Both the position numbers and the translations under genes were made by a program. Source: Chlorokybus atmophyticus (taxonomy: Eukaryota; Streptophyta; Chlorokybophyceae; Chlorokybales; Chlorokybaceae). Taken from it: a stretch of 64,000 bases of DNA. Under the pieces are notes generated by a model. That model ran no database searches. It was given only the letters and a program-made list of their open reading frames with translations, and was not told the origin of the DNA. The DNA lies in assembly GCA_009103225.1 (NCBI GenBank), contig RHPI01002823.1:136989-200988 (forward strand), written 5' to 3'. Positions 9,975-22,724 of this stretch are shown in pieces (the stretch's first letter is position 1; every line of letters starts with the position of its first letter).

Positions 9975-12037
9975 CTGTACACAGCAGGAGTCGAGTCTTG
10001 GTTCCTAGCGGCATCAATGGCACGAGCCTGCAATATGTGCAGGCCCTCTCCCACTTGAAGAGTTGTGAGTGTAGAAGCAATGACGTCTGTGGTAACATCC
10101 CATGGTAAGTACCATCCAATCACCATGCGCGCAATGCAGTGTATGGAATTAGCTTCATGCACGTCTGCACGGTTGGTCAATCTTATACTGGTAGCTGACG
10201 CAGGTTTCAGTGGTGGCGAAGGAGAACATTGACTGAGTGTCAAAGGTTCGCGTGGAGGGTCCAGACAGCACGAAAGTGTCTGGACCGCCATTATCGATGA
10301 TTCAGGAGTACTCTTCAGCCTTGTCAATGTTGCCGTTCGCGTCAATTATGCGCACGGTAAAGGTGTGCGGGCCCTCAGTGAGGTCTTGCAGGCTGACCTC
10401 ATTAGGGAATGAGAAAGGCACGTATGGCCCGTTGTCGAGGCGAGACTCCTGGAGGCCGCTCTCTGTGGCAGTGATGGTGAAGAATGCGTCATCGGATGAC
10501 GTGATCGACGTTGGAAAGGCCGTGATTGTCACTTCGGGCGCTACCATGTCGACGCTCCAAGTACAGTTCTTGGGTGTGGGGTACCACAGCATGTTGTCCA
10601 GCCCAACAGCACGCACCTACTGAACAACAAGTACTTAGCCAATTGATATACACTCGGCGCTTCCAAGTTCTAGCAAACCAGCAAGCTTATCCATCACTGT
10701 GTGCAGGCCGTCCCTGACTCCCTTCACAGTGAAACTGGAGCCCTTACCCTTCTTCCACTTGGTGTTGTCGAGCTTCCACTCGTACACAAACTCGGTCACA
10801 GCAGAGTCGCGCGTGGCGAAGGGGGTGACGATTACGCCATCAGCCGTGTTGATAAACATTGCACAATGAGACGCGCAATGCAGATAAAGCAGACAGCGTA
10901 TGCAGGAATCTACTTACAGGACTGAGATGACGTCAGTGTCAGTTGGGTCCACTGTCCACTTGTACACGATGGGGTCTGGGTTGATGTTGCCAACAGCATC
11001 CAGCCGCCACAGAGTACCAGTAGCTACCGGTAGAGAAGGTGCCGGCGGCAAAGGTTTCCTCCTGCAGGGCATGCAGCATGTTGGCGACATGTCCACCACA
11101 CCAGCGTGTTCAGCAACGCCACAAGTCACATCGTGGACCTCACACTAACCTCTGTGCACGTAGCGTTGTTGACATCACATGTTATGTATGAGGCCCCGGG
11201 CATCCACGAGTGCTCCACCTTGAACGCGCGGGCACTGTTGTCGGATGTGAACTGAATGCGCAGAGAGGTCGCAGCGGCTCCAAGCCTTTCAGTGGCAAGG
11301 AACTGAGCTCCCGTGTACTTATAATCTGCAGCAGTGAATGCATGACACGAATGGGTCCCGCGTTCAACCTCAGTTGATGCTGCTGCAGCAAAAATCAAAA
11401 CAGCACGCTTGCCAATAATCCAGCTAAAGGTATTATTGTCACCCGTGTTGCCCAAGCTGTCCCGAGCGCGGATGACAAGCTCGTACTCATCTGGGGGCAG
11501 GTCGCGGTATTCAGCTACAGAATCACCACTAGCGAAACGAATAAAGTCACTGCGCACATAGGGAGGTGATGTGGGCTCTATTGTTGAGTGCAGCACACAT
11601 GGTTGAACTGCGCAACGGCATGCATGTGACTTGCCTGCCATTGAATGCCAGTTCATATGTGCAGTCGTCGGTTTGAGGATATATCCGACTTGTAAAAGGT
11701 CTACGTGAGATAGTTGGGGTTGAGGTTTCCTGCCACGTCTTGCAATGTCATCTGCATGGAGATCATCGGCAACGCGTGGGTTGGAACACTCTGGTAAAAC
11801 CCTCGTCCGACAATCTCTAGCCAGAGCTATAGCTGTCGTCAGTTCTGGTCTCAGGCTCCTGCATGGCGTGGCTGTCATGCATTTCCCAGGTCTCCTCTCC
11901 TCGTGCAAGCTCCGTCGCATGCACACATCAATCTCTCCGGTAGTTAAATTCCGGGGCTGGAGCAGCAGCGTTACTTTTGCGCAGTTCTGCCTGCTACCCG
12001 GCCTGCCTCTGCACCTCCACTCCAGCCCTGCCCACAT
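9975..12037 (-). CDS. Multi-exon protein with repeated immunoglobulin-like units (surface or secreted, inferred)
   Basis: Several minus-strand exons each carry a unit of the bacterial-type Ig-like fold. Examples are EYELVIRARDSLGNTG before FSWII, GPHTFTVRIIDANGNIDK, APEVTITAFPTSITSSDD, GPDTFVLSGP and LHILQARAIDAARNQD. Supported junctions: GC-AG introns 11634-11550 and 11412-11326, a GTTAGT donor near 11149, and intron 10697-10620 joining LHT to VRAVGLDNM. A one-base break near 11015 separates GSYWYS from DAVGNINPDP. The last resolved exon ends with a GT donor at 9975, so the 3' end is missing, and the 5' start is also unknown. Such units usually mediate adhesion in extracellular or cell-wall proteins; no signal peptide was found because the first exon was not identified. 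Confidence 0.6.
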
Positions 12038-13867
12038 TGCACCAGCATTGCTGAGTTAGCTCGCATAGCCTTTTCGGGCGCCCCGTCTCTATGTTCACTG
12101 TGTCAAGGGGGTACTAGTCATGTCCTCTGTGCTTGCTTGCATTTCGGCGTGTGCGTACTCTTTGTGTGGGGACCTTGTGTTAGGCTGCACACATGTGCAC
12201 GACTGTGACGTGAAACAGTGCATGTTTCTACTGTGGTGTGGTGTGAGTGTGCGCTTGATGGTGCGAGCTGGTGGCGTCCATGCGGCTAGCAAGCCACGGT
12301 CGCATATATGGATATAGACTGGTGCACGCACATGCATGCATGCTGCTGGCGAGGAGTTGTGTAGGTGCAAGTGAAAGGGGCAAGTAAGTGAGGTACCCCT
12401 CAGTGCGGCGAGTAGCGCTTCTGCCGCGCACTACTCTATGTCTGCATGTAGTTACTGTATTCGTTGGGGTGATTGCTGCTGTGATTGTTGCTAACCGCTG
12501 CTGTAACTGTAGTACTAACCATGCTGACCGCTGTGACTCTTTATACGGTTGCTGATTGACACTGATGTTGGTGACCATTGTGATTGCCAGCTGCTGTCAC
12601 TGCAATTCCAACCAGCTTGCTAACCTGCGAGATCGCGCCGTTTCGCGTGAGGGTTCAACTGACTCTTACCCCAAATATATCCCAGTGTGACCATACACGC
12701 CTTGACAAGTAGGCGATGACAACCACTTGTAGCAATGGACAGCACTACCCCGCCCCCGCGCCTTGCCTTGCCTTGGCTGCTTGCTCTTGCAACTACTGAT
12801 GCTACTGAACTTACTGACACTGCCTACCACAGGCCGCTGTGCTTTGGAATGGTTGGTCACAATCTGCTCCTGGCTGTACTCCTCAGCTCCCGCGCTTCCC
12901 TTGCATGCATATAGCTAAAGCACATGATGATTGTAACTTGCCCTTGCCTGGCTTGTGGCTGTGGTCTGATTGTGATGGTGTATAGGATATACGCACAAGA
13001 AGCAAGGCTGGATACGTGAAGTGCTGTTTCGCACACGCATAGTCATGCAACATGCACACGGCAACACTACATCATTGCTATACAGATTGGTACATGGTCA
13101 TTACCGGGTTAACCACTATGACGCTATCACTAATGCTCATCCCCATTAGACATGCATGCAGGTTGTAGTTACCTACCCACACGGGCCGTGTCACACGGCC
13201 CGTGTGGGGTTCCGTGCAGCCTTGTATTTGCATCACAAGGCAGCCAATCACAGTACCAGGCACAACATCAAAACCCATGCACTCGAATAGTGAACAGCAC
13301 AACATCAGCATTACTACTTTGTGCGTCACTCTGTTGTTGCTACTGCTGTGACGCACAGCGCTGCTACACAGGTACTTTCAAGTTCTTGCGTGGGTGTTGG
13401 CGGCTGTCACAGCCAGGGTGTGTATGTCAGGGTAATTGAGGTATCAAGGCAACTACTGTGCGCATATCCTGTGCACATGGTTGGCGGTGGTTGATTTTGC
13501 ACTTGCACGAGTGTTTAGTACAGAAGTCCATTCAGTGATGCTATGGCCAACACAGGAACGCAGCATGCAATGATTCTATGCAGTGATAGCGCTCGCACGC
13601 ATATCTAAACGAATGGTGCATTGCACAGGGCACCCACAGTGGTGCACACAATCCACAAGCAGCAAACAGGCACAGACAGGCGGCAGGTGCAGACCAAGTG
13701 AATCAACTGCATGCTGAGGCTATGCCTCTGTGTTCCATCTCCTTTTGCCTGCATATCAGCTGTACACATGGTGGTAGCAGACAACGGCAATACACATACA
13801 ACCTGCATATGTAACTGGCCTGCTGGTAGCATGGGCAAAGCCAAGACCAGCAGCATTGCTAAATTCT
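12038..13867. other. Gene-free stretch between the Ig-like gene and MED15
   Basis: No exon could be supported on either strand. The notable element is the inverted repeat at 13176-13208, annotated separately. The 5' exons of the Ig-like gene may lie here undetected. Confidence 0.4.
13176..13208. repeat. GC-rich perfect inverted repeat
   Basis: A 16-base arm (13176-13191) is the exact reverse complement of 13193-13208, with a 1-base spacer. No U-run follows, and a bacterial-type terminator makes no sense here; it is a hairpin or cruciform candidate. Confidence 0.85.
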
Positions 13868-15992
13868 TCAACTATGTACAGGCGAGGATTTTTTCTCTAC
13901 AATGTTCCAATTCCCAACCCTGCGTGGCCCACCACCCGCCGATGAACCGTTGAAGACTTCAACCACCGCACGTCGCATGCTGTCCTGCCATGCGGTTGCC
14001 AAACCTTTGATCGCGACTGGCGGCTGCAAGTCCGTGGTGGCTGCTGCAAACGACTTGCGCGCTGCAACCATCATTGGCAACCTGCGTGCAGATACAAGCT
14101 CAGACCAACACAGTGAATGAATTGACCCTTCAACTAGTAACCGAATGTGCTTGCGGGCTGAATCTTAGGGATGCCCTAAGTAGACAGTACAGCAAAAGAT
14201 AATTCGCCAGTGTGGTTGTGCTAACTGCAAGAGCACTTCTGCTTACTTGTAATCCGCGGCCGTAGCATCAAATGTTGCCGTCGGTGGTGTGGCAGGGTAG
14301 TCGCGCGGGATAAACAACCGCATTGGCGACAGCTGCAAGAGCTGCGTACACATAGGGGCGCATCAGTGCTTGGCGCTGCCATCACTGGGCATCCCTACAG
14401 CAGGGTGAGGTTTGACCAAGTTTATGCTGTGCATAAAATTCACTTACGGGCACAGCGGTGTAGCGGCAGAGCAACACCGTCCCACTGCCTTGAGCGGATG
14501 CCAGCGAAGAGCCCTGCTCGTCAACAGACATGCACGTGTCCAGCAGGCAAGCTGCCACCTCCAAGCACTCGTTCAACAGCGCTGTCGGCAACAGTGCCTA
14601 TGCAAACAAGCAGCACAACGAGTCAGATGCAGCCAAAACTCAGCAACAGCAATCATAGCTGAACAATGTCAAGTATGGGTTCAGTGCTCCTCCATCTCGC
14701 AACTATGCACATTTCGTATCACTATGTGATGTTTACCATATGACGCTGTCGCTTAACATCGCCTTCAACAAGAGACGCATCATCAGATTCTGATCTCCAC
14801 TTGCGCACGGCTCCCACGTTGGAAGAATCATCGCTGCCTTCTCTTTGCAGAGTGGCGGGATTGACTCGCCCATCATGCGTGCAGACGCCATCGACCAGAG
14901 ACACTGCTCCAGTGTGATCAATCACTGATGGCGGCTGCACCACCGAAGACAACGCATCCTCCATTGAGCCGACAGCCCACTCGTCATCTTCTGTGTTGCC
15001 GTCAGAGCTGGGGTGCCCCCGAACACCGTCCAGGATGGCATCGATATCGTATGTTGCGATTGAAACAGCGGTCGGGGACGTGTTCAAAAATAACATCACC
15101 TGCATCTCACAACAACAGGTCAGGCACATGACCATAGCCATGTGTGCCATTGACAAAGGACGAGCATGCAACATGGGCAATTATGCTTGGTGGCAAATTG
15201 CGTGCGCATGTAGGAGCATGCAGGTGTGCCTTGCGCCAACCTTTTCTGCCAGGCGCTGTGCAGGATCTACAACAGGGCTGGGAGGGGTGGTGAGCATGGC
15301 TGAGGACGGCGTTTTGGTCTCGATGCCCTCCACCACAAGTGGTGTAGTTGCACTATTGATAGGGGCCATTGGCGGGGTAGCGCCCACAGCTGACAACGCA
15401 GGTGATCCTGTCTGATACACCTGTGAACAGGTTAGTGAGCACCTGTGGGTTTACAGCAAGCGATAGCAGGCAACACAAGAGCGGTGTCAAGCAAAGGAGG
15501 CCTATGGCCCACACACAGTGGCAGTGAAGTGTTAAGACGCTACCTGGCTTGACATCGCTTGTGGAGGAGCAGCAGCTCCAGGTGACGCGCGCTGCAATAC
15601 CTGCACAGAAGCATGGCATATGTCACCCTTGGTGGTGACAACAAGCTAAAGACTACCGCACTCCAAGATGGAGGACCGAAAACAGCACATGCACTTTAAT
15701 GCACGCACGGAATGTTGCAAGACAATGCCGCCAAGCTACTGCACAAGTACCGAGATCTGCACAATAATGTGTTGCAATTATAGACCTGCTGAGGAGGAGT
15801 GGCCTGGCGCGGGATTGGTTGCCGTTGCTGTTGCAGCAGCATCTGCTGCTGCTGTTGCAGCGCATGGTGCACCTGTGCTGAGGAAACCTGCTGTTGTTGA
15901 AGTTGCGCTTGCTGCAACCCTGGGTACTGCGGCTGCATCAGCTGTGGCTGCTGGCGCTGCTGCTTGAGCTTCTGCTGTGCAAGTGCTTGCTT

Positions 15993-16025
<33 letters not shown>

Positions 16026-16257
16026 CTGCTGCGCTTGCAGATGTTGCTGTTGCAGAAGTAGCTGCTGCTGCTGCTGCTGGGCTTGTGGCAGCAGTGGCTG
16101 TTGTTGCTGCTGCTGAAGTACCTGCTGCTGTGCTTGTATCTGACGTATAAGCTGCTGTTGCTGCTGTTCAATGCTTTGTCGCTGCTGCGGCTTTGCCGTT
16201 GCATGCTGCTTTTGCAACTGCTGCAACTTTTGCTGCAGTAACAAGTGCTGCTGCTGC

Positions 16258-16346
<89 letters not shown>

Positions 16347-17283
16347 TTGCTGCTGTTGCTGCTGCTGCTGCTGCATGCTTTGTTGACTGGTGCCCACCTG
16401 GTCATGGCATGCACCAGTTGAAGTAAACCGCATCGTGCACAAGCAGTTCAACAGTGGGCATAGAAGAGATGCTGTTTCGTGCCTGCGACTGTTGCTGCTC
16501 CAACTTGACTTGTCCACCCTGTGGCGGCACTGCAGTTTTGGATTGTGCACTCAGCCGCTTCTTGGATCCTTCGACGAGAGTGGCAATCTGCTTGTCATAT
16601 CGATCCAAGCTGGCCATATCCACCATGACGGGTGTTTCCCCTCGCTTGGAGGCCAACAGCGGGATGATTCTATGCAGGAACTTTCTCACCTGTAAGAGCT
16701 GATTTGACAACCGTGACATGCGGTGGCTGCAGAGGCCAGTAACAGAGAGAACACGCTGCTGCGAAACTTCTTACCTGTTCAATTTTTGTTGCTGCAGCTG
16801 CGGTGACTGCCGGCTGCTTAGCAACCTGTGTAAGGCTCCTGTACAACTCAACCAAATCTGCTCGGTATGTATTTCGCATCTTCTCAATCTTTTGCCAATA
16901 CAGTTCCTCATCAACCGCGCTCAACTCTACAGCCATCTGCAACCGACACAAATACTATTACAGCAATACCATGGCGATAAGCCTGAATGGGCAGTGCTGT
17001 CTGACACCAACAGCTGCCCTGCTGTGACATGCAAAGGGCATGGCACATGGCAAATCACCTGTGTCGGCTGTTGTGCCACGGCTTGCTGTTGCGGATTGTT
17101 TACAGCAGCTGACATGCCTGTGATGGTCGATGTGGCGGTCATACTGGGTGATGCACCACGCGGGAAGGCTGCAGATAACAGTACAAGCAACATTAGCGCG
17201 AACCCCAGACCTTGACCATACAAGCAGAAGGCAGTGCTAACCTGCGGCTCGTTGAAGTCCGGCGCGCGAGTTGTCTGGCATAA

Positions 17284-17353
<70 letters not shown>

Positions 17354-18775
17354 CTGTTGCTGCTGCTGCAATTGCTGCTGTTGCCTCTGCTGCAGACGCT
17401 GCTTCAACAGAAGCTGCTGTTGTTGCTGCAAGGCTTGCTGCTGATTGCTGCCTCCTTGCTGCAGCTGCTGCTGTTGCTGCTGCAGCGCTCGCAACTGCAT
17501 CATGTTGCTAACATCTGTGGCCACAAGCAAGCACTATAAGCTGCAATTCGATGGTCAAGGCTGAAGTACCAGCCACAACCAAGTAATGCTCACTCGTGTT
17601 CAACAAGCCGTCTACTCCAGTGCTGCCACCGCCTATGGCAGCACCCTTTGGTCCACTATTCCTTGATGTGGCCAAGTTCAGCGCTGCAGCATTGCTTCCC
17701 TACAAGCAGAGACAACGCTATCAGCTGAGTATATCAGCCATGGCCAAAGAAGTCAAACACAATTGCATGGTCACGCACCTGTCTAGCTAGGGCTTGCTGC
17801 GGCATGTTTGGCTTATTTGACAGCCCTGTATGACACTGTGTCAGTGCCAGTCATCATTACCCCACAACTTGACGGGGAAGACATCCCAACTTCAGCTGTG
17901 CAGCAGAAGCGTACCCGTCTGCAGGTTGCCACTAGGATCAACAAATGTGAGCCCACTGGCAGTGCTGGCGTTGGCGGGCTGCATGCCAGGGCCTGCAGCC
18001 TGAGACTGTAGCCGTGCCCCCTGTTGCTGTACAGCACCCTGTAGTCCAGCGCCTGTACATTTAACCGTTGCTTAAAGACTCCACATACAAGACAACGTGT
18101 GTTTACAAAACGAGCAGCTTCGATAAGCCAGAAACGTGCACCATGTCCAGTCATATCATGTCATGTGACATGTGATGTGACATATATGCATGAGGCAAAC
18201 AGCGTGGTGCTCACTTGATGCTCCTGCCAGCATGGCTTGCTGTTGTTGCTGCTGCTGCGCACTGGCAATGGATGCCGCCTTTTGTTGCAGTTGCTGAAGC
18301 CGAGCTGTGATCTTGTCAAGGTATTCCTTCTGATTTGAGTAAAACTTGTTGTCAGCCAGACACCAACAACAAACAACTACAATGCTCCTTCACGTCAACC
18401 CTAACAGTACGGCTCATCAGCTCTATCATTCTCTCAACCTTGGTAGTAGCGGTGTTGAAAGTTCGCTCTTCGTAGCGACTGGCAATCATGAACAGCTCCT
18501 TGACCTGATTGGGGTCTGAGACTTGCTGCGTCCGCTGAAGCACGGACACACTGCGAGGATAACCCAACAAGATACAAGGGCGGCAGTGAGCATGACCTTG
18601 CGGTGGTGCGAGCAACACCAAGCAGCGCCATAGCATTCCGCAAAGCTGACTCCACACGCATTCTCACACACACCAGCCAAGTCTCAATCAGCCTTTCCAG
18701 CATTGCTTACATCTTGTTGATGACCTTGCGCCTGTCATCTACGGTCAGCTCGGACCGCCAGACGGCCGGATCCAT
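13868..18775 (-). CDS. MED15: Mediator complex subunit 15 with KIX domain and very long polyglutamine tracts
   Basis: MED15 is a tail subunit of the nuclear Mediator complex; its KIX domain docks transcription activators. ATG at 18775. Exon 1 (to 18711) reads MDPAVWRSELTVDDRRKVIN and joins exon 2 (18550-18406: VKELFMIASRYEERTFNTAT, then VERMIELMSRT). Together they form a KIX domain like that of plant MED15. Further exons follow: KEYLDKITARLQQLQQKA (about 18340-18213), a Q-rich exon at about 17519-17240, a helical exon AVDEELYWQKIEKMRNTY at about 16935, and a giant Q-rich exon at about 16420-15783. A Ser/Asp-rich exon with KRQR lies near 14750. The C-terminal exons contain SPMRLFIPRDYPATPP (near 14330) and ARKSFAAATTDLQPP, resembling the plant MED15 C-terminus. 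Stop TGA at 13868. A frame change near 16400 at the start of the giant Q exon is unresolved. Confidence 0.9.
15977..17480. repeat. CAG/CAA (polyglutamine) repeat tracts in MED15
   Basis: On the plus strand these appear as TGC/TTG-rich tracts at about 15977-16060, 16240-16376 and 17287-17480. Translated from the minus strand they give uninterrupted or near-uninterrupted Gln runs. CAG and CAA are mixed, which should reduce slippage compared with pure CAG. Confidence 0.9.
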
Positions 18776-19308
18776 GGAGGAGGGACGAGGCCGTCGTCTT
18801 CAGCTACTCACATCAGAATACAACTCCCAACCCAACAAGGCCAATTCTCCAGCAAAGCCGCCAACCACTACACCGCGGCCGCCGCCGCCTACGCCCACAC
18901 CAGCAAGCACGGCGCGCACATGTGTAGGACAGTGTCAGAATGGCCTTTTAGCTTCGGACCGATATCGGCGGTATCGAGGGAGTCTTGCCAGCCCCAATTA
19001 GCGTCGATATAAGTATTTAGGCCGATGTCGAGTAGTATCCTCGTACGGCTCTTCGAGGCTTTGGCACGCACACTGCACCGATATCGCCGGTGTCCTATGC
19101 ATAACGACGCCTCGTAGCCGGGGATTGCTGCCGGTGGGTAGGCTGCCACACAGACTTGAGGCCCCTGAGACCTCGATCTTGACGCTTGCCCGCGCGATAT
19201 CGGCGTCAAGCCTGGACGCGTGGCGCATGCTGAAGAGGTTGAGATCAGAATTAGGGTTTGTTGGGAAAAAATTGAAGCAGTAGTGCAGTGGGTTGGTTGT
19301 GGGCGGGC
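18776..19308. promoter_or_regulatory. Divergent promoter region of MED15 and the exostosin-family gene
   Basis: 533 bases separate the two divergent start codons. The palindrome CGATATCG occurs three times, at 18960-18967, 19079-19086 and 19195-19202, spaced 119 and 116 bases apart. The first two share the wider pattern ACCGATATCG followed by GGT and TC. No exon was seen. A 366-codon open frame on the minus strand crosses this region but is antisense to exostosin exon 1 and was not accepted. Confidence 0.5.
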
Positions 19309-22300
19309 ATGGCGCCAGTGGTGGCGGCGGTGGCGGCCACGGTATGGTTGTTGGCATCGGTGACCGTCTGGGTGGAAGGAGGAGTACCATTTGGTGAAAA
19401 TCCCGTCCGTTTGGCGAACCCCTTGTTGGTGGTGCCTCATGAGGAGGAAACAGCTTGTCCAGGCGGCTGCGGCAGGGGAGTTTGCCACCTGGCGCTCCGC
19501 CGCTGCGATTGCCCTTACGGCTACGGAGGAGCCGATTGCGAGACGCAGCTGTTGCCTGCCTGCACTCTGCCTTCTGGAGAGGTATGGATGTGGCGAATCA
19601 TAGTGAGAGTTGCTACAGGCATTTGGGTTGGATGGTGTGATGGTATGCCTACAACCAGCTGCGTTTTGTACCACAACGTTAATAACGTTGGCAATGGCAT
19701 CCGTATGCAATGTGATGCATGCTTGTGCATGTGAATTAGTGGTTGCCAACAGTACGTGCTCTTGGCGAGGAGTCACGCAGTGAACAGTGCCTTCGATGTT
19801 CCATGCTGGGCTGGTCGCAAGATTATGTGTCGGAATTGTTGTTAGTAAATGAATGCATGTGGGTGCAAGCACATTGCAAAATGCGTGTCCATGCGTTTCG
19901 CTATGTGATTGGCAACGACGGAGTGCATGTCTATGCGCATATGTGCGCTGCCTATGGGCTGTGCAGGCTGTGGTGAATATCAGGCCCATCCATACTATCT
20001 GCTAAGACGCTTTGCACCGCAGGTTTTGTCGTGCCATGCTCTTGTATGGGGTAAACCTTGCGAGTGCCAACGGCAATGCAAGGCTCTGGGACGCACGCGC
20101 TGGCTCAACGACCAGCTCTGCTATGTTGACCCGCGTGTCAACCACTCTATTGGCACCGGGCCCTTCCCTCCAGAGGACTTTATTGCTGTACGATGGTACT
20201 CCCGGTAAGGTTGCACATTACTATATCCGCAGGTTATTGCACAACCATGCTGCGTACGCAGCATTCAGTCTTGCAGTAGCTGCCTTTTGGATGTGGTAGC
20301 AGCTTAGATGTGTAAAATGCTATTGTTGGGTCCCAAGTACGGCGCATTCTGATTAGCTTTTCCACTGCTGCGTCACCAGCTTAGAGCCTGATGAAGTATT
20401 GGCCAGCATGGATGCTGTGCTTCGCGAGTTCAGGCCGCCTTCTCAATGCCCCAACCAGTGCTCGCATCGAGGGTGGTGCAGAGCGCACGGGCCTTGCGAG
20501 TGCTTCATTGGTTTTGGCGGCGCGTCTTGCGAGGTCGATCGCGATATCTACTGTCTCAACGGCTGCTCAAAGGCTGGGGTGTGCGACCGCGGGTTCTGCC
20601 GGTAACGGCCCTAGAGTATGGAGGGTCACACTCCAACATGCACAGGTGTTGGTCATGCGCGTCGGGACACAACTAGCACTGGCAGCTTGCAGTTGTTAGT
20701 CATGCGTGCTATCAAGTATGGCACTCTCATAAATGCCATCACATGCTGTGGTGCAACAGCGCTGAGTGTGGTGCATTGCAGATGTGACGTTGGTCGGTAT
20801 GGAGTGGATTGCTCATTACCACGGCCCCCAGCTTCTCGAAACATGCGCAATATGCCAAGGATATATGTTTATGAATACCCAGCACCTTTAGTGTCTTGGT
20901 ATCTAACAGAAGACATGTGGAAGTCAGACTTCAGCAAGTATCAGGTCAGCTCTCTCACACAAACCAGCAAATGCATGTGTATACTTGCTTCAGGCAAGCG
21001 TGTTGCCATTGTTGGGTAACAAGCTCACCTCCATTTTGTGCAGGTTGCTGGCATAATCTACGGCTCGTGGCGATCCTTGTATGAACAACTGCTGCACTCG
21101 CCAGCCCGTACAGAAGACCCAGAGGAGGCGGACTTCTTCTTCTTGCCGACTATGATACACCCCGTATCTAGCAACCTTGGGCCCTTTCAGTGGAGGTTGG
21201 AAGAAGTGATGAACTACGCAAAAAGCAACTTCCCGTACTGGAATAGGAATGGGGGCAAAGACCACTTCTGGATCCAGCCGCAAGACGTGGGACCATGCCT
21301 CATCCCTCCCGAGCTGCGTGCCCCGATCATTCTTGGACATTTTGGACGCACCGTACCTTGCCAGCGCAGGTGTGCATCACTATTACTTGTCACAAAAACT
21401 CACTCGGTGCATGTACTCTACATAATACATGCATCAAGTGTTGTTGAGTTGTGTGTGCTTTGCTGTACAGTGGCTCACCATGGGCGTGCATGGAGCCCAA
21501 CAAGGACATTGTCATACCACCTGCCGTAAACGATGAGGCCATGAAAAGCATCTACCATCTACGGTCACCATTGGCTCGGCCGCCCATTCGCAACATCATG
21601 TTTAGTTTTGCTGGAGACTTCCGGGAAGGAGACTACTCAGACGGCGTCCGACAGGTTGGTACAAACATCTGGTTGGTTTTGCTTCTTCTCCTCTGTTTGC
21701 TCTTGGTAACGTTAAATTGACTGATGTGTGCTGCAGGAGGTGAAGCGGCTGTTTGAGAAGGAGCCTGATTTTAAAGTGGTTAGGTGGAGCAATGATGCGG
21801 GTCTTGACATGAGGACTTCATTGTTCTGTCTGGCGCCGACAGGCCATGGGTGGGGCATACGCCTGCCAATGGCGGTGCTGCAGGGCTGCATACCCGTCAT
21901 CATACAGGATGACACGATGCAGTACTTTGAGGACATTCTGCCGTATGAGGATTTCTCCTTGCGCGTTGCGCAAAAGGACATACCGAAGCTGCCGACCATA
22001 CTGCGCGCCGTCCCGCCGGAAGAGATCGCACGCAAGCAGGTTAGTGTGGGAGGTTGGGTTGGGTTAGAATGGAATGGTTGCTTGTGTGTGCCGGCAGCCA
22101 GCACTTGTCAGGAGTGTTTGCGAGCTTGAAGTTTGAGCACAACCCACCTCGCTGCGCTCGTGTTGACATCTATCAACCCCTACGGCATCGTGCGCATTGT
22201 GTATATTGTGTGCATGGTGTGTTGTTCGTACATTGTGTGCGTTGCACCTGGAGCTTAGCGCTCTGTACACATGCAGGCCATGCTAGCACGTGTGTGGCGA

Positions 22301-22414
22301 TACTTCTTGTGGGACAAGCCTGGCGTGGCCTTCCGTGCGACACTCTTCACGCTCGCCAAGCGCAAACAGCAGCTTGGTTTGGGCCCGCTGAAAGCGGACT
22401 TGGCTGCACAGTGA
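19309..22414 (+). CDS. Exostosin-family (GT47) glycosyltransferase-like protein with EGF-like modules
   Basis: ATG at 19309 opens a hydrophobic signal or anchor segment (VVAAVAATVWLLASVTVWV). Exon 1 (to 19581) has an EGF-like module (CPGGCGRGVCHLALRRCDC). Exon 2 is 20023-20204. Exon 3 (about 20388-20601) has a second Cys-rich EGF-like region (CPNQCSHRGWCRAHGPCEC). Exons 20782-20944, 21044-21369, 21471-21654 and 21737-22039 form the exostosin domain: PRIYVYEYPAPL, EEADFFFLPTM, NIMFSFAGDFR, SLFCLAPTGHGWGIRLPMAV and GCIPVIIQDD. The last exon (22277-22414) ends with TGA. This arrangement matches exostosin-like proteins of Chlamydomonas relatives, thought to act on Golgi or cell-surface glycans; the substrate is unknown. 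The exon 2/3 junction phase does not close cleanly. The final CAGTGAGT could also be a splice donor, so an extra 3' exon is possible. Confidence 0.88.
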
Positions 22415-22724
22415 GTTTGCATGGAATAACATGTTGCGTAGCGACACTGTGGTTCCAATATGCTGTGTATAAGTGTATATGCATAAGCTGTGATTGCGTG
22501 TATTTGCAACTACAGTGCGGTTGAAGTTAACTGACATGTTGCAGCGTGTTGCACGCCTGTTTGGCAATAAGATAGTCCAATGTATCCGGTGTGACATGTG
22601 ACATACTTGTGTGCATACATGCGTCAGAGTGTTGCACATTGCCATATACATATACTATTGACACTAGCACTGCGTATGATGGATACCTTGCTCGCTATAA
22701 ATCAGCAGTAGCTGTTTGAGGTAA

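Noticed and set aside
16171..16386. Poly-Cys and poly-Ala proteins on the plus strand
   Set aside because: They are antisense readings of the MED15 glutamine codons.
18889..19989. 366-codon open frame on the minus strand
   Set aside because: It lies antisense to exostosin exon 1 and across the divergent promoter, with no recognisable domain.
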